64,000 bases of DNA from positions 186,001 through 250,000 of the forward strand of contig NZ_QZXA01000010.1 in the NCBI RefSeq assembly GCF_003601985.1. The letters are read 5' to 3'. Numbering within the stretch: position 1 is the first letter of the stretch; each line of letters begins with the position of its first letter. The notes under the pieces are model-generated. The model was not told the origin of the DNA. It worked only from the letters and a program-made list of their open reading frames with translations, and ran no database searches. The position numbers and the translations under genes were made by a program. The DNA comes from Mesorhizobium jarvisii. GTDB taxonomy: Bacteria; Pseudomonadota; Alphaproteobacteria; Rhizobiales; Rhizobiaceae. Shown here one piece after another: positions 52,721-62,291 of this stretch.

Positions 52721-53266
52721 ATGCAGACCTATGTCGCGCTCCTCTACAGCATCATCCTGGGTGAGGGGCGCCGGGTCGTCATGGCGGACCTCAAGGCGAT
52801 GGCGGAAGGCCTCGGCTTGAGGAATGTTCGCACGCTGGTGGCGACGGGAAATCTGGTCTTCGAGGCTGAGAGGACCGCGACTGCCGCGCTTGAGAAGCGG
52901 CTGGAGGCCGCCTTCGAAACGGCCTTTGACCGCCACGTCGACATCATTGTCCGTGGCGCTGGAGATTGGCAGAAACTCGCGTCGCGCAATCCATTCCCAA
53001 CCGAATCGGAGGAAGCCGGGGATCAGGTCGCGGTGCGTGTGATGCGCAAGCCTGTGGCCGAAGATGTCCTGTCGGGGCTTCAGGCCTATGCCGCCGAGGA
53101 CGAGAAGGTGCTCCTGATCGGCGGCGACATATGGCTTGTGTTTTCGCGCGAACGGCCAAGCTCGCGGCTGCTTGCGGCCGCCAATCACAAGCGCCTGGGC
53201 ATAGGCACGTCGCGCAACTGGAACACGGTGCGCAAATTGGCGGAGATGGTTGGCAGTAGGGAATAG
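52721..53266 (+). CDS. DUF1697 domain-containing protein
   Basis: 181-residue cytosolic protein of the DUF1697 family: YVALLYSIILGEGRRVVMADLK, MAEGLGLRNVRTLVATGNLV, the central VIVRGAGDWQKLASRNPFP-like strand and the C-terminal NHKRLGIGTSRNWNTVRKL, which is the most conserved part. Function unknown. Its final four codons (GSRE) fall in the left arm of a 20-base inverted repeat. Confidence 0.85.
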   Translation: MQTYVALLYSIILGEGRRVVMADLKAMAEGLGLRNVRTLVATGNLVFEAERTATAALEKRLEAAFETAFDRHVDIIVRGAGDWQKLASRNPFPTESEEAGDQVAVRVMRKPVAEDVLSGLQAYAAEDEKVLLIGGDIWLVFSRERPSSRLLAAANHKRLGIGTSRNWNTVRKLAEMVGSRE

Positions 53267-53301
53267 GGAATCTGTTTGTGTATTCCCTAGCCCCTACTGC
53301 C
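53252..53301. repeat. 20-base inverted repeat between DUF1697 and NCS1 genes
   Basis: GGCAGTAGGGAATAGGGAAT (53252-53271) pairs with ATTCCCTAGCCCCTACTGCC (53282-53301) with 18 of 20 matches and a 10-base loop. It sits between convergent genes and can end transcription from both sides. Internally repetitive (GGGAATAGGGAAT). Confidence 0.7.
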
Positions 53302-53314
53302 TACTGCATCACTT

Positions 53315-54772
53315 TCAGGCTTTCGCTATCTTGGCGCCCGCACCCACGGCGGCGGTGCGCAGCACGTAATAGATGATGCCGGCAATCGCCACGCCGAAGA
53401 ACCAGCCATAGACGCCCCACCAGGACGGCAGCCAGTTGGTGAAGTTCGGCAATATCGACGAGAAGACGGCACCGATGCCGGCCGCGATGAAGGCATTGAC
53501 GTGCCAGCCGCCCTGGAAGCGGAACTCGCCGTCCTCGCGATACAGCGCCTCGACGTCGACCTCGCCTTTGCGGATCAGGTAATAGTCGACCATCATGACG
53601 CCGAAGATCGGCCCCATCGTCGCGCCGATGATGCCGACGAAATGCGCCGCACTGCCTTCCCACGGCGCGAATGGATAGAGCACAAGTGCGATGAGTGCTG
53701 CGATGTAGCCGCCCTTCTTGAAGTCGATCTGACGCGGGAAGACGTTGGAGAAGTCGAAGGCTGGCGAGACGAAGTTGGCGACGACGTTGATGCCGAGCGT
53801 GGCAACCGCGAAGGTCAGGGCCGCGAGTGCCGCCAGGAACCAGCTGTCGAACTTGGCCGAGATCTGGTCGGGATGCAGCAGCACTTCGTGGTAGACGTCA
53901 TAGGCGGCAATGGTGGTGACGCCGGCGACCAGCGAGAACAGGATGAGGTTGACCGGAAGGCCCCAGATGTTGCCTTTGCGCAGCGCAGCCTTGTCCGGCG
54001 CGTAGCGGGCGAAGTCGCAGAAATTGAGATAGAGCGCCGAGAAATAGGTCACCCAGATCGCCGCGACCCCGAAGAGCGTCGTCCACGATCCGGGATCGCC
54101 CGGAATCCCGGCATCGGCGGTCTTTTCGCGCAGCACGTCCATCGGAATATCGCTGGTAAAGGCGAAGCTCCCTGATTTGACGCAGAGATAGATGGCCAGG
54201 AGCAGCATCATCACCCAGACGGCAGGCCCCGCCCAATCCTGGAAGCGGCGCACTGTTTCCATGCCCTTCTGGATGATCAGCAGTTGCAGCGCCCAGATGA
54301 TGACGAAGCAGATCACTTCCAGCGTGGAATGGCCGAGAAGATGCGAGGTCTTGTTGAATTCGTCGAACCATTGCAGGCGAGTGAGCAATGCCACGATGGC
54401 GCCGGAGGCGGCGGCCGTTTGCGCGCCGTACCAGAAGCAGGCGACGATGGCGCGCACCAAGGCCGGTATGTTGGCACCCCAGATGCCGAAGGAGGCGCGG
54501 GCGAGCACGGGGTAGGGCACGCCAGTCTTGACGCCGGCATAACCGACCATGTTCATCAGCGCGTAGATGATCAGCGAGCCGATGCCGATAGCAATGATGA
54601 AATTGACGAAGCCGCCGCAGAACAGGAACAGGCTGGCGGCGAGATAATAGCCCCACAGGCTGTGAACGTCCGAGGTCCAGACGTTGAAGATCGAGAATGG
54701 TCCCCAGTTTCGAACTTTGGCCGGAGCGAGATCCTCGTTGTACAGGTCAGGCGATGCGCCTTGTATGGTCAC
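53315..54772 (-). CDS. NCS1 family nucleobase:cation symporter
   Basis: 485-residue inner-membrane transporter with about 12 hydrophobic helices. NEDLAPAKVRNWGPFSIFNVW near the N-terminus is the NCS1 signature, followed by SLWGYYLAASLFLFCGG, GVPYPVLARASFGIWGANIP and the sodium/substrate-site GLPVNLILFSLVAG region. NCS1 proteins take up hydantoins, allantoin, uracil, cytosine or thiamine precursors; the substrate cannot be fixed here. GTG 54772 has GGGGAGG 8 bases upstream. A LysR gene lies directly upstream on the same strand. Confidence 0.92.
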   Translation of the reverse strand: MTIQGASPDLYNEDLAPAKVRNWGPFSIFNVWTSDVHSLWGYYLAASLFLFCGGFVNFIIAIGIGSLIIYALMNMVGYAGVKTGVPYPVLARASFGIWGANIPALVRAIVACFWYGAQTAAASGAIVALLTRLQWFDEFNKTSHLLGHSTLEVICFVIIWALQLLIIQKGMETVRRFQDWAGPAVWVMMLLLAIYLCVKSGSFAFTSDIPMDVLREKTADAGIPGDPGSWTTLFGVAAIWVTYFSALYLNFCDFARYAPDKAALRKGNIWGLPVNLILFSLVAGVTTIAAYDVYHEVLLHPDQISAKFDSWFLAALAALTFAVATLGINVVANFVSPAFDFSNVFPRQIDFKKGGYIAALIALVLYPFAPWEGSAAHFVGIIGATMGPIFGVMMVDYYLIRKGEVDVEALYREDGEFRFQGGWHVNAFIAAGIGAVFSSILPNFTNWLPSWWGVYGWFFGVAIAGIIYYVLRTAAVGAGAKIAKA

Positions 54773-54980
54773 TGCAATGTCCTCCCCTTGATTGGCCACG
54801 CGCCTCCACGCGATAGCCGTGCAGGTTAAGCCTGACGCTGGGGAACCGACAAGCAATCCATTTGCCGGCTTTGGCCTTAAAGATATTCAATGCGAACGGC
54901 GATTATCGAGGGGTCGCAATGGTGGGCCGCTGTTGGATACCAACAGTTCTGGTGATTCGAATTCGGGTGCCGCTTCTCGC

Positions 54981-55883
54981 CTAGGCGATGGCCATGACCC
55001 GCTTGTGGTCCTCGACTTCCGACAACAGCCAGTCCTGAAACAGGCCGGTGCCCGGCTTGTTGCCGATGCTGCGGCGCTGATGCAGGTAGATGCCGGCCGG
55101 ATAGGTATGGCGGGCCTGAAACGGCGCGACAAGTTTGCCTTGCTGCAGCAGATCCTGCGCCATCATCGTATCGGCGAGCGCAATTCCGGCGCCATTGATT
55201 GCCTCGCGCATGATGAGCGTACAGTCATCCAGCGTCGTGCTGGATTTCGGCGTCGTGTCCAAAACGCCTTCCTGCTCCAGCCAACGCTTCCATCTCATGC
55301 TCTCGCATTCGTGGATAAGATGATGGTTGACCAGATCGGCGGGCGATCGCAGCGGCACGGGCCCATCGAGCAATGAGGGCGCACAGACCGGCGTCAGAAC
55401 CAGCGGGATCAAAAGCGTCAGGGCCGGGCCGGCCTTGTAGACGAACTCGTCGACAATGGCCAAATCGAAGTTGGCGCGCTTGCCTGACGTCGAGATCTCC
55501 AGCTCCACGGTCGGATGCAGCTTGCGAAAGTTCGGCAACCGGTCCGCCAGCCAAAGGTTCAGGACCGCCGGGACGCACAAGACCCGGACGCGTTGGGTCC
55601 TGCCGTGGCTTGGGCCATCGGCGAGGCTGACGTCGTCGGTGGCGCGCCAGATGGCCTCGAACGCTTCGGAGAGGCTACGCGCATAGTAGGAGCCCCTGAT
55701 GGTCGGTGTTATCTGGCGAAAGCCGCGTTCGAACAGATCCTGGCCGAGATTTCTTTCGAGTGCACGGATATGGCGGCTGATGGCCGAGGGTGTCAGGTGC
55801 AGCTCTTCGGCTGCATCCTTGATGCTGCCGAGACGTGCGGCGGCCTCGAAAGCGCGCATGCCATTGAGTGAAGGTAGGGCCAT
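54981..55883 (-). CDS. LysR family transcriptional regulator (GcvA-like)
   Basis: 300 residues. The N-terminal MALPSLNGMRAFEAAARLGS and DAAEELHLTPSAISRHIRAL are typical of the GcvA/AmpR branch, followed by the effector domain. It may regulate the NCS1 permease gene downstream or the aminopeptidase gene upstream. ATG 55883 matches the GcvA N-terminus; an in-frame TTG at 55919 coincides with a TTGACA promoter element and is less likely. Confidence 0.9.
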   Translation of the reverse strand: MALPSLNGMRAFEAAARLGSIKDAAEELHLTPSAISRHIRALERNLGQDLFERGFRQITPTIRGSYYARSLSEAFEAIWRATDDVSLADGPSHGRTQRVRVLCVPAVLNLWLADRLPNFRKLHPTVELEISTSGKRANFDLAIVDEFVYKAGPALTLLIPLVLTPVCAPSLLDGPVPLRSPADLVNHHLIHECESMRWKRWLEQEGVLDTTPKSSTTLDDCTLIMREAINGAGIALADTMMAQDLLQQGKLVAPFQARHTYPAGIYLHQRRSIGNKPGTGLFQDWLLSEVEDHKRVMAIA

Positions 55884-55889
55884 TGGCCG

Positions 55890-55919
55890 ATCATGAATTG
55901 TCAGTTGAGTTTTTGTCAA
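55890..55919 (-). promoter_or_regulatory. Putative promoter of the second LysR gene
   Basis: Read on the minus strand: TTGACA (55919-55914), 18-base spacer, CATGAT (55895-55890). Transcription would begin within a few bases of ATG 55883, suggesting a leaderless or near-leaderless mRNA; no RBS is visible. Confidence 0.35.
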
Positions 55920-56133
55920 TCGACTTGGGCGAAATTGGCGTTTGATCGCCTGGCCTGTTCGGCGCTACCCAAAAGGCAAGAGCGACTAAGTCGCCATCAG
56001 AAAACGATTTTTTGGGGCCTCCGGCACCATTCCACCAAGGGCAGAGACCGGCAACAGGTTTAGCCATTGGCGGGCGAAGCGATGCACGCTGAGCCGAGGC
56101 CGGAGTCGTCAGCAAATGGGAGAATGCCAGTCT

Positions 56134-57642
56134 ATGCCTCAATCGCCAGTGCCGGTCTTTGAAACGGCGGACGGGATTTCCTCGGAAACCGCTGTCGTCG
56201 TGATCTTGCGAACTGCCCAGACAGGCTTTGGCCCGCGGGCAGCGGCACTGGACGCTGATGTGAGCGGGATCCTGTCGCGTGCCTGCTCCGACCCGGCCAC
56301 CTTGGCCGAATCCGGCACGTGCATCGATCTTATTGCCCCCCAGGGCGTGTCGGCCCGGCGCGTGATCGTCCTGGCCCTTGGCAAGGCCGAGGCCGTAACC
56401 GCCCTGTCACTGGCGCGCGCCGGCGGTTTGCTTGCCGCGCATCTGGAAGGCAAGTGCGAGTGCGCCGCGACGCTTGTCCTCGACCCCATTGACGGCATTG
56501 ACCTGCCCGCAGCCGAGATCCTGGCGCGCGTCGCGCTGGGCATGCGGCTGCGGCGCTATCGTTTCGACATGCGCAACCGGCGCCAGGGGGCGGGAGCGGA
56601 CCGGACCTTGCGGGTACAGCTGGTCGGAGCAAGCAGCGCGGATCTGACCCCGGCACTGGCGCGGATCAATGCCATCGCGGACGGTGTTGAATATGCGCGC
56701 ACGCTGGTCAACCTGCCGCCGAACCATCTCCACCCCGACAATTTCCACGATCATCTGGAGCCGCTGCGCGAAGCCGGCATCGACGTCGAGATACTCGATC
56801 CATCGCGGCTGAAGGAGCTCGGCATGAACGCGATCCTGGCCGTGGGTTCCGGGTCGGTGCGGCCGCCGCGCGTCGCGGTGCTGCGCTATCGCGGCAAGGG
56901 CGCTCCTTCCCAACCGATGGCTTTCGTCGGCAAGGGCGTGTGTTTTGACTCCGGCGGCCTCTGCATCAAGCGCGGCGAGCAGATGTTCGACATGAAGGCC
57001 GATATGGGCGGCGCGGCCGCCGTGGTCGGCCTGCTGATCGCGCTTGCCCGGCAAGGCAGCCCGGTGCATGCCGTCGGCGTTCTCGGCATTGCCGAGAACA
57101 TGCCGTCCGGCACCGCGCTCAAGCCGCGCGACATCGTCACCACGGCGTCAGGACAGACGGTCGAGGTGTTCGACACGGACGCGGAAGGGCGCCTGATCCT
57201 GGCCGATTGTCTCTATTATGCCGCCTCGCGCTTCAACCCGTCGGTGATCGTCGATCTGGCGACGCTGACCTATTCGGTGATGCGCGGCCTGGGATCGATC
57301 TTTGCAGGTCTTTTCAGCACCGACGATGCTATCGCGTCGCAGATGATCGCTGCGGGGGAAACGGTTGGCGAGCGGTTCTGGCAACTGCCGCTCGACAAGG
57401 CCTATGACGAGGGCCTGCAATCGCCCTTCGCTGACATCCGGCACCACGCCAAGGACATGGAAGACGGTGACGCGCCTTACGCGGCGGCGTTCCTGCGCCA
57501 TTTCACCGAGGATCGTCCCTGGGTGCATCTCGACATCGCCGGCAAGGAAATGGCCGACGCGGACCGTCCGCTCGGCCGCGAAGGCGCCACGGCGTTCGGC
57601 GTGCAGATGCTGGAAGAGTGGGTGCAGACCAGGCTGAACTAG
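56134..57642 (+). CDS. Leucyl aminopeptidase (peptidase M17)
   Basis: Hexameric di-metal aminopeptidase, 502 residues: N-terminal macro-like domain and C-terminal catalytic domain. FVGKGVCFDSGGLCIKRGEQ holds the first metal ligands and MKADMGGAAAV the next. The family signature NTDAEGRL reads FDTDAEGRLILAD, an Asp in place of the usual Asn. ATG 56134 is chosen with GGGAGA upstream; ATG 56116 is possible. Followed 27 bases later by the iminopeptidase-like gene and then a peptide transporter, fitting peptide catabolism. Confidence 0.93.
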   Translation: MPQSPVPVFETADGISSETAVVVILRTAQTGFGPRAAALDADVSGILSRACSDPATLAESGTCIDLIAPQGVSARRVIVLALGKAEAVTALSLARAGGLLAAHLEGKCECAATLVLDPIDGIDLPAAEILARVALGMRLRRYRFDMRNRRQGAGADRTLRVQLVGASSADLTPALARINAIADGVEYARTLVNLPPNHLHPDNFHDHLEPLREAGIDVEILDPSRLKELGMNAILAVGSGSVRPPRVAVLRYRGKGAPSQPMAFVGKGVCFDSGGLCIKRGEQMFDMKADMGGAAAVVGLLIALARQGSPVHAVGVLGIAENMPSGTALKPRDIVTTASGQTVEVFDTDAEGRLILADCLYYAASRFNPSVIVDLATLTYSVMRGLGSIFAGLFSTDDAIASQMIAAGETVGERFWQLPLDKAYDEGLQSPFADIRHHAKDMEDGDAPYAAAFLRHFTEDRPWVHLDIAGKEMADADRPLGREGATAFGVQMLEEWVQTRLN

Positions 57643-57669
57643 GCGCCTGCTGTCGGGGACAGAAACGAA

Positions 57670-58602
57670 ATGCGTTCAAACGTGATGGGAACCGGGATGT
57701 CGTCAGAGGTCGCTAGCAAAGAGGGACGAGCCGCGTTCGGCAGTTACGAGACCTGGTATCGTATTTCTGGCGATCTCGATGCCGACAAGCCCCCGGTGGT
57801 GATCCTGCATGGCGGGCCGGGCGCCGCCCACAACTACGTCGATGCCTACAAGCATCTCGCCCGACGGGACCGCGCCGTCATCCACTACGACCAGTTGGGT
57901 TGCGGCAATTCCACTTTGCTGCCGGAGAAAGGCGCCGATTTCTGGACGCCACGGCTTTTCATCGACGAGCTGGAAAATCTCGTCGATCATCTCGGCATCC
58001 GCGCAGGCTTCCATGTGTTAGGTCAGAGCTGGGGCGGCATGCTGGGCGCCGAGTATGGGGTAACGCGGCCCAATGGCCTGAAGTCGCTGACCATCGCCAA
58101 CTCGCCGGCTTCGATGAAGCTTTGGGTCGAAGAGGCCAACCGGTTGCGCGCCGACCTCCCCGGGGACGTGCAGGAGACACTGACCCGGCACGAGCAGGCC
58201 GGCACGACGGAAGATCCGGCCTACCAGGCAGCGACGATGGTGTTCTACGAGCGGCATGTCTGCCGGGTCGTGCCTTTTCCACCGGAGGTGACGGAGACCT
58301 TCGACCAGGTCGTGCGCAACCCCACTGTCTATCATCTGATGAACGGGCCGAACGAGTTCCATGTCATCGGAACGCTGAAGAACTGGAGTATCATCGATCG
58401 GCTGCAGGCCGTCGATGTTCCGACACTGATCATCTCCGGACGCTACGACGAGGCGACGCCCGCGACCGTGCAGCCCTTCAAGGACGGCATCAAGGGATCG
58501 CGCTGGGAGATATTCGAGCATTCCAGCCACATGCCGCATGTCGAAGAGCAGGACGCGTGCATGCGGGTGGTGGGCGACTTCCTGGACGACAACGACAACT
58601 GA
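57670..58602 (+). CDS. Proline iminopeptidase-like hydrolase (peptidase S33)
   Basis: 310-residue alpha/beta hydrolase. HGGPGAAHNYVDAY is the oxyanion region and DQLGCGNS the typical S33 strand. The nucleophile is Ser in GQSWGGMLG, with Asp in ISGRYDEATP and His in SSHMPHVEE. The GxSWGG/HGGPG pair places it with proline iminopeptidases and related L-amino acid amidases. No signal peptide. It precedes the peptide-binding protein gene by 18 bases, so substrates are probably imported peptides. Confidence 0.9.
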   Translation: MRSNVMGTGMSSEVASKEGRAAFGSYETWYRISGDLDADKPPVVILHGGPGAAHNYVDAYKHLARRDRAVIHYDQLGCGNSTLLPEKGADFWTPRLFIDELENLVDHLGIRAGFHVLGQSWGGMLGAEYGVTRPNGLKSLTIANSPASMKLWVEEANRLRADLPGDVQETLTRHEQAGTTEDPAYQAATMVFYERHVCRVVPFPPEVTETFDQVVRNPTVYHLMNGPNEFHVIGTLKNWSIIDRLQAVDVPTLIISGRYDEATPATVQPFKDGIKGSRWEIFEHSSHMPHVEEQDACMRVVGDFLDDNDN

Positions 58603-58620
58603 GAAAAGGGGAACCAAGAC

Positions 58621-60282
58621 ATGAAGAAACTGCTTTTGGCCGCATCAGCCGCGGCACTGCTGGCCGGCACGTGGCTCGCTCCGGCACAGGCTGAATATCT
58701 CAAGGAGCACCGAGGTGGCACCATCCGCCTTCTGGCCCGCTCCGCGGCGGGAACGCTCGATCCGCACATCAACTATACCGACCAGGGCTGGCAGATGTAC
58801 CAGCCGATCTATGACGGCCTGGTGGCCTTCCGCAAGGCCGAGGGCATGGACGGCTTCACCATCGTCCCCGATCTGGCCGAGGCGCTGCCGCAGGTCAGCA
58901 ATGACGGCAAGACCTTCACCTTCAAGCTGCGCAAGGGCATCAAGTTCTCCAACGGCCAGGATATGGGCGTCAAGGACGTCGTCGCCTCCTTCCAGCGCAT
59001 CTTCAAGGTTTCCGGGCCGACTTCCGGCACCTTCTATGCCGGCATTGTCGGCGCCGACAAATGCCTGGCCGATACCAAGAACTGCACGCTGGACGGCGGT
59101 GTCGTCGGCGATGAAGCGGCCGGTACTATCACCCTCAATCTCACCAAGCCCGACGCAGAGATACTCTACAAGCTTGCCTTGCCGCATGCCGTGGTGTTGC
59201 CGGCGGATACGCCCGCCGAAGACATGGGCTCCAAGCCCATTCCCAGCACCGGCGCCTACATGATCTCCGCCTTCGACCCCAACAAGGGCATGACGGTGTC
59301 GCGCAACCCGAACTTCAAGCAGTGGAGCGAGGAAGCGCAACCTGACGGCTACCCGGATGTCGTCCAGTATGATTTCGGCCTGTCCGAGGAAGCGGCCGTG
59401 ACGGCGATCCAGAACGGCGAAGCGGACTGGATGTTCGATGCGCTGCCGAGCGACCGCCTGGGCGAACTTGGCAGCAAGTCCATGGACCAGCTGCACATCT
59501 CGCCGCTTTCGGCGTGGTGGTATGCACCCCTGAACAACCGTCTCGCGCCGTTCGACAATGAAAAGGCGCGCCAGGCCGTTGCCTATGCGATCGATCGCAA
59601 CACGCTGGTCAAGCTGTTCGGTGGCAAGGTGCTGGCCTCGCCGGTCTGTCAGATCCTGCCGCCGGACTTCCCCGGCCATGAGGACTATTGCCCCTTCACC
59701 AAGAACCCAGGTGCCAAATGGTCGGCGCCGGATCTCGACAAGGCAAAGCAACTCGTTGAGGAATCGGGCACCAAGGGCCAGAAGGTGACCATTATCGTCG
59801 AGGACACCGCCATTTCGCGGTCGATCGGCGTCTATCTGCAGAGCGTGCTGACCACCATCGGCTATGTCGCCGACGTCAAGCCGATCTCGTCCAACATCCA
59901 GTTCACCTACATCCAGAACACCAACAACAAGGTGCAGATGTCGGTCACCCAATGGTACAAGGACTATCCTGCGGCTTCCGACTTCCTGAACATCCTGTTC
60001 AGCTGCGCCTCCTTCCGTGAAGGTTCGGATGCCTCGATCAACATCGCCGGCTTCTGCGACAAGGACATCGACGCCAAGATGCAAAAGGCGCTGGATCTCG
60101 GCGTGACCGACCAGAAGGCCGCAGACAAAATGTGGGCCGAAATCGACAAGCAGGTCACGGACAAGGCGCCGGCAGTCGGTCTCTTCACGCCGAAGCGGCT
60201 TGACTTCGTCAGCAAACGGGTTGGCAATTTCAAGTTCAACCGGCAGTTCAACTGGATGATCACCCAGTCCTGGGTGCAGTAA
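58621..60282 (+). CDS. Peptide ABC transporter substrate-binding protein
   Basis: 553-residue periplasmic SBP_bac_5 protein (DppA/OppA type). Signal peptide MKKLLLAASAAALLAGTWLA ... PAQAEY. The mature start GGTIRLLARSAAGTLDPHI, then TFTFKLRKGIKFSNGQDMGV and VAYAIDRNTLVKLFGGK, are family landmarks. GAAAAGGGGAACC precedes the ATG. First of five transporter genes. Confidence 0.94.
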   Translation: MKKLLLAASAAALLAGTWLAPAQAEYLKEHRGGTIRLLARSAAGTLDPHINYTDQGWQMYQPIYDGLVAFRKAEGMDGFTIVPDLAEALPQVSNDGKTFTFKLRKGIKFSNGQDMGVKDVVASFQRIFKVSGPTSGTFYAGIVGADKCLADTKNCTLDGGVVGDEAAGTITLNLTKPDAEILYKLALPHAVVLPADTPAEDMGSKPIPSTGAYMISAFDPNKGMTVSRNPNFKQWSEEAQPDGYPDVVQYDFGLSEEAAVTAIQNGEADWMFDALPSDRLGELGSKSMDQLHISPLSAWWYAPLNNRLAPFDNEKARQAVAYAIDRNTLVKLFGGKVLASPVCQILPPDFPGHEDYCPFTKNPGAKWSAPDLDKAKQLVEESGTKGQKVTIIVEDTAISRSIGVYLQSVLTTIGYVADVKPISSNIQFTYIQNTNNKVQMSVTQWYKDYPAASDFLNILFSCASFREGSDASINIAGFCDKDIDAKMQKALDLGVTDQKAADKMWAEIDKQVTDKAPAVGLFTPKRLDFVSKRVGNFKFNRQFNWMITQSWVQ

Positions 60283-60303
60283 CGAACTGCGGAGGGCACG
60301 TCC

Positions 60304-61320
60304 GTGTCGAACCAAGCCGTCGCCATGCCGCGCAAGACGCGAGGGCCCTGGGCCGTCGCGTTTGCGAAGCTGGCAAGGGACAGGGCTGCCATGGCATCCC
60401 TGGCCGTGTTCCTCCTCATCGTGCTGGCCTGCCTCAGCGCGCCTCTCTACGCGAAGTGGGCCGGCGTGGACCCCTTCGCCTCGACGCTCGACGCCGTCAT
60501 CCAGATCGACGGCGCCGACGTTCCGGTGATGGAACAATCGACCGAGGGGCTGGGGCTCGGCTACACGCCGCTCGGTCCGACCTGGCGGCTCGGCAATTAT
60601 TTCCTCGGCGCCGACAGCCAGGGGCGCGATGTCATGGCCCGAATGCTCTATGGCGGGCTGAGCTCGCTGCTGATCTCCGGTGCGGCCACCATCTTCACCC
60701 TGATCATCGGCACGGCGGCGGGATTGATCGCAGGCTATTTCGGCGGCATCACAGATACGGTGCTGTCGCGCCTGCTGGATGTCCTGTGGGCCTTCCCGAT
60801 CTATCTGCTGGCGATTTCGCTTTCCATCGTCACCATCGCGCAAGGCATCAGGATCGGGCCGATCGATATCGAGTCCGGCAGCCTATGGTTGCCGGTCATC
60901 ATCATCGGCATCGTCTATGTGCCCTATGTGGCGCGTCCGATACGCGGGCAGGTGCTGTCACTGCGCCACAGCGAATTTGTGCTGGCCGCGATCAATCTCG
61001 GCGTGCCGGGATGGCGCATCCTGTGGCGCGATATCCTGCCCAACATCACCACCACGCTCATCGTCTTCGTACCGTTGATGATGGCGCTGAACATGCTGAC
61101 GGAATCTGCACTTTCCTTCCTGTCGATCGGCGTGCAGCCGCCCGCCGCGAGTTGGGGCACCATCATCCAGGACGGGCAGGCGCTGCTCTACACCAGGCCG
61201 CTGGTGGCGCTGGTGCCGGGCCTGGCCATCGCGGTGTCCGTCATGGCGCTCAATGTCTTCGGCGACGGCCTGCGCGACGCGCTCGACCCGCGCTCCAAGG
61301 TTCGGTTGGGGCGCGACTGA
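60304..61320 (+). CDS. Peptide ABC transporter permease (DppC type)
   Basis: 338-residue permease. N-terminal helix followed by a ~70-residue periplasmic insert (residues ~50-115, DPFASTLDAVIQIDGADVPV region), then FLGADSQGRDVMARMLYGGL, the core helices and the EAA loop LRHSEFVLAAINLGVPGWRI. GTG 60304 start with GGAGG upstream. It precedes the DppB-type gene, the reverse of the usual order. Stop overlaps the next start (TGATG). Confidence 0.93.
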   Translation: MSNQAVAMPRKTRGPWAVAFAKLARDRAAMASLAVFLLIVLACLSAPLYAKWAGVDPFASTLDAVIQIDGADVPVMEQSTEGLGLGYTPLGPTWRLGNYFLGADSQGRDVMARMLYGGLSSLLISGAATIFTLIIGTAAGLIAGYFGGITDTVLSRLLDVLWAFPIYLLAISLSIVTIAQGIRIGPIDIESGSLWLPVIIIGIVYVPYVARPIRGQVLSLRHSEFVLAAINLGVPGWRILWRDILPNITTTLIVFVPLMMALNMLTESALSFLSIGVQPPAASWGTIIQDGQALLYTRPLVALVPGLAIAVSVMALNVFGDGLRDALDPRSKVRLGRD

Positions 61321-62291
61321 TGATCTATGCCATCCTGCGCCGTTTCGGTCAGATGCTGTTCGTGATGTTCGGTATCTCGGTCATCGTCTTCCTGATCTTC
61401 TTCGCGACGCCGGGCGCCGACCCGGCGGCGCGCATCGCCGGGCGCAATGCAACAGCCGAAGTGCTGGAAGCGGTGCGCCACAATTTCGGCTTCGACCGGC
61501 CGCTCTACGTGCAATATGTGAAGATGATGGAGAAGATCTTCGTCACCGGCGACCTGACCTCCTTCGTCAATCGCGGCTGGAAGGTGGTGCCGGCGGTGAT
61601 GGATTCGATCCCCGTCACGCTCTCGCTGGTGTTCGGGGCGGCGATCCTTTGGGTGGTTGTCTCCATCATCATCGGCATCGTTGCCGCCGCCACCCGCGAC
61701 AGCTGGCTGGACAAGCTGCTGATGGCTTTGGGCCTGCTCGGCATCTCCATGCCGGTCTACTGGCTGGGCGAGGTGATGAACCTGATCACTCAGAGCCGCT
61801 ACCACGACAGCTGGGCATTCTCATGGGTCCCGCCGCTTGGCTACAAGAATTTCTCCGACGATCCCAAAGGCTGGTTCCTGACGCTGGTCATACCCTGGAT
61901 CACGTTGGCCATTCTCTACATCGGCATTTACGGGCGCGTGCTGCGCGCCGCTATCATCGAATCCTTGCAGGAGGACTTTATCCGCACGGCCAGGGCCAAG
62001 GGCCTGTCGGAGACGCGCATCCTGCTGCGCCATGCCTTGCGCACATCGCTCATCGCGTTCGTCACCTTGTTCGGCCTGGACTTCGGCGCGCTGGTGGGCG
62101 GCTCGGCGCTGCTGACCGAGGTGGTGTTCGGGCTGCACGGCATCGGCAAGCTCACTTATGACGCGCTGCAGAATCTCGACCTGCCGATGATCATGGCAAC
62201 GGTGATGTATGCGTCCGTGTTCGTGGTCATCGCCAATGCGGTCGTCGATTTCGTCTACATCCTTCTCGATCCGCGCCTGAGGACATCATGA
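61320..62291 (+). CDS. Peptide ABC transporter permease (DppB type)
   Basis: 323-residue permease. AILRRFGQMLFVMFGISVIV with FFATPGADPA is the DppB N-terminus; the EAA loop is EDFIRTARAKGLSETRILLR, and LDFGALVGGSALLTEVVF closes the core. ATG 61320 shares one base with the previous stop; the much longer open frame from 60456 is an overprint of the DppC gene. Stop overlaps the next ATG (ATGA). Confidence 0.94.
   Translation: MIYAILRRFGQMLFVMFGISVIVFLIFFATPGADPAARIAGRNATAEVLEAVRHNFGFDRPLYVQYVKMMEKIFVTGDLTSFVNRGWKVVPAVMDSIPVTLSLVFGAAILWVVVSIIIGIVAAATRDSWLDKLLMALGLLGISMPVYWLGEVMNLITQSRYHDSWAFSWVPPLGYKNFSDDPKGWFLTLVIPWITLAILYIGIYGRVLRAAIIESLQEDFIRTARAKGLSETRILLRHALRTSLIAFVTLFGLDFGALVGGSALLTEVVFGLHGIGKLTYDALQNLDLPMIMATVMYASVFVVIANAVVDFVYILLDPRLRTS

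Noticed and set aside
60456..61319. Upstream extension of the DppB-type permease frame
   Set aside because: It overprints the DppC-type gene in another frame; the true start is ATG 61320 overlapping the DppC stop.
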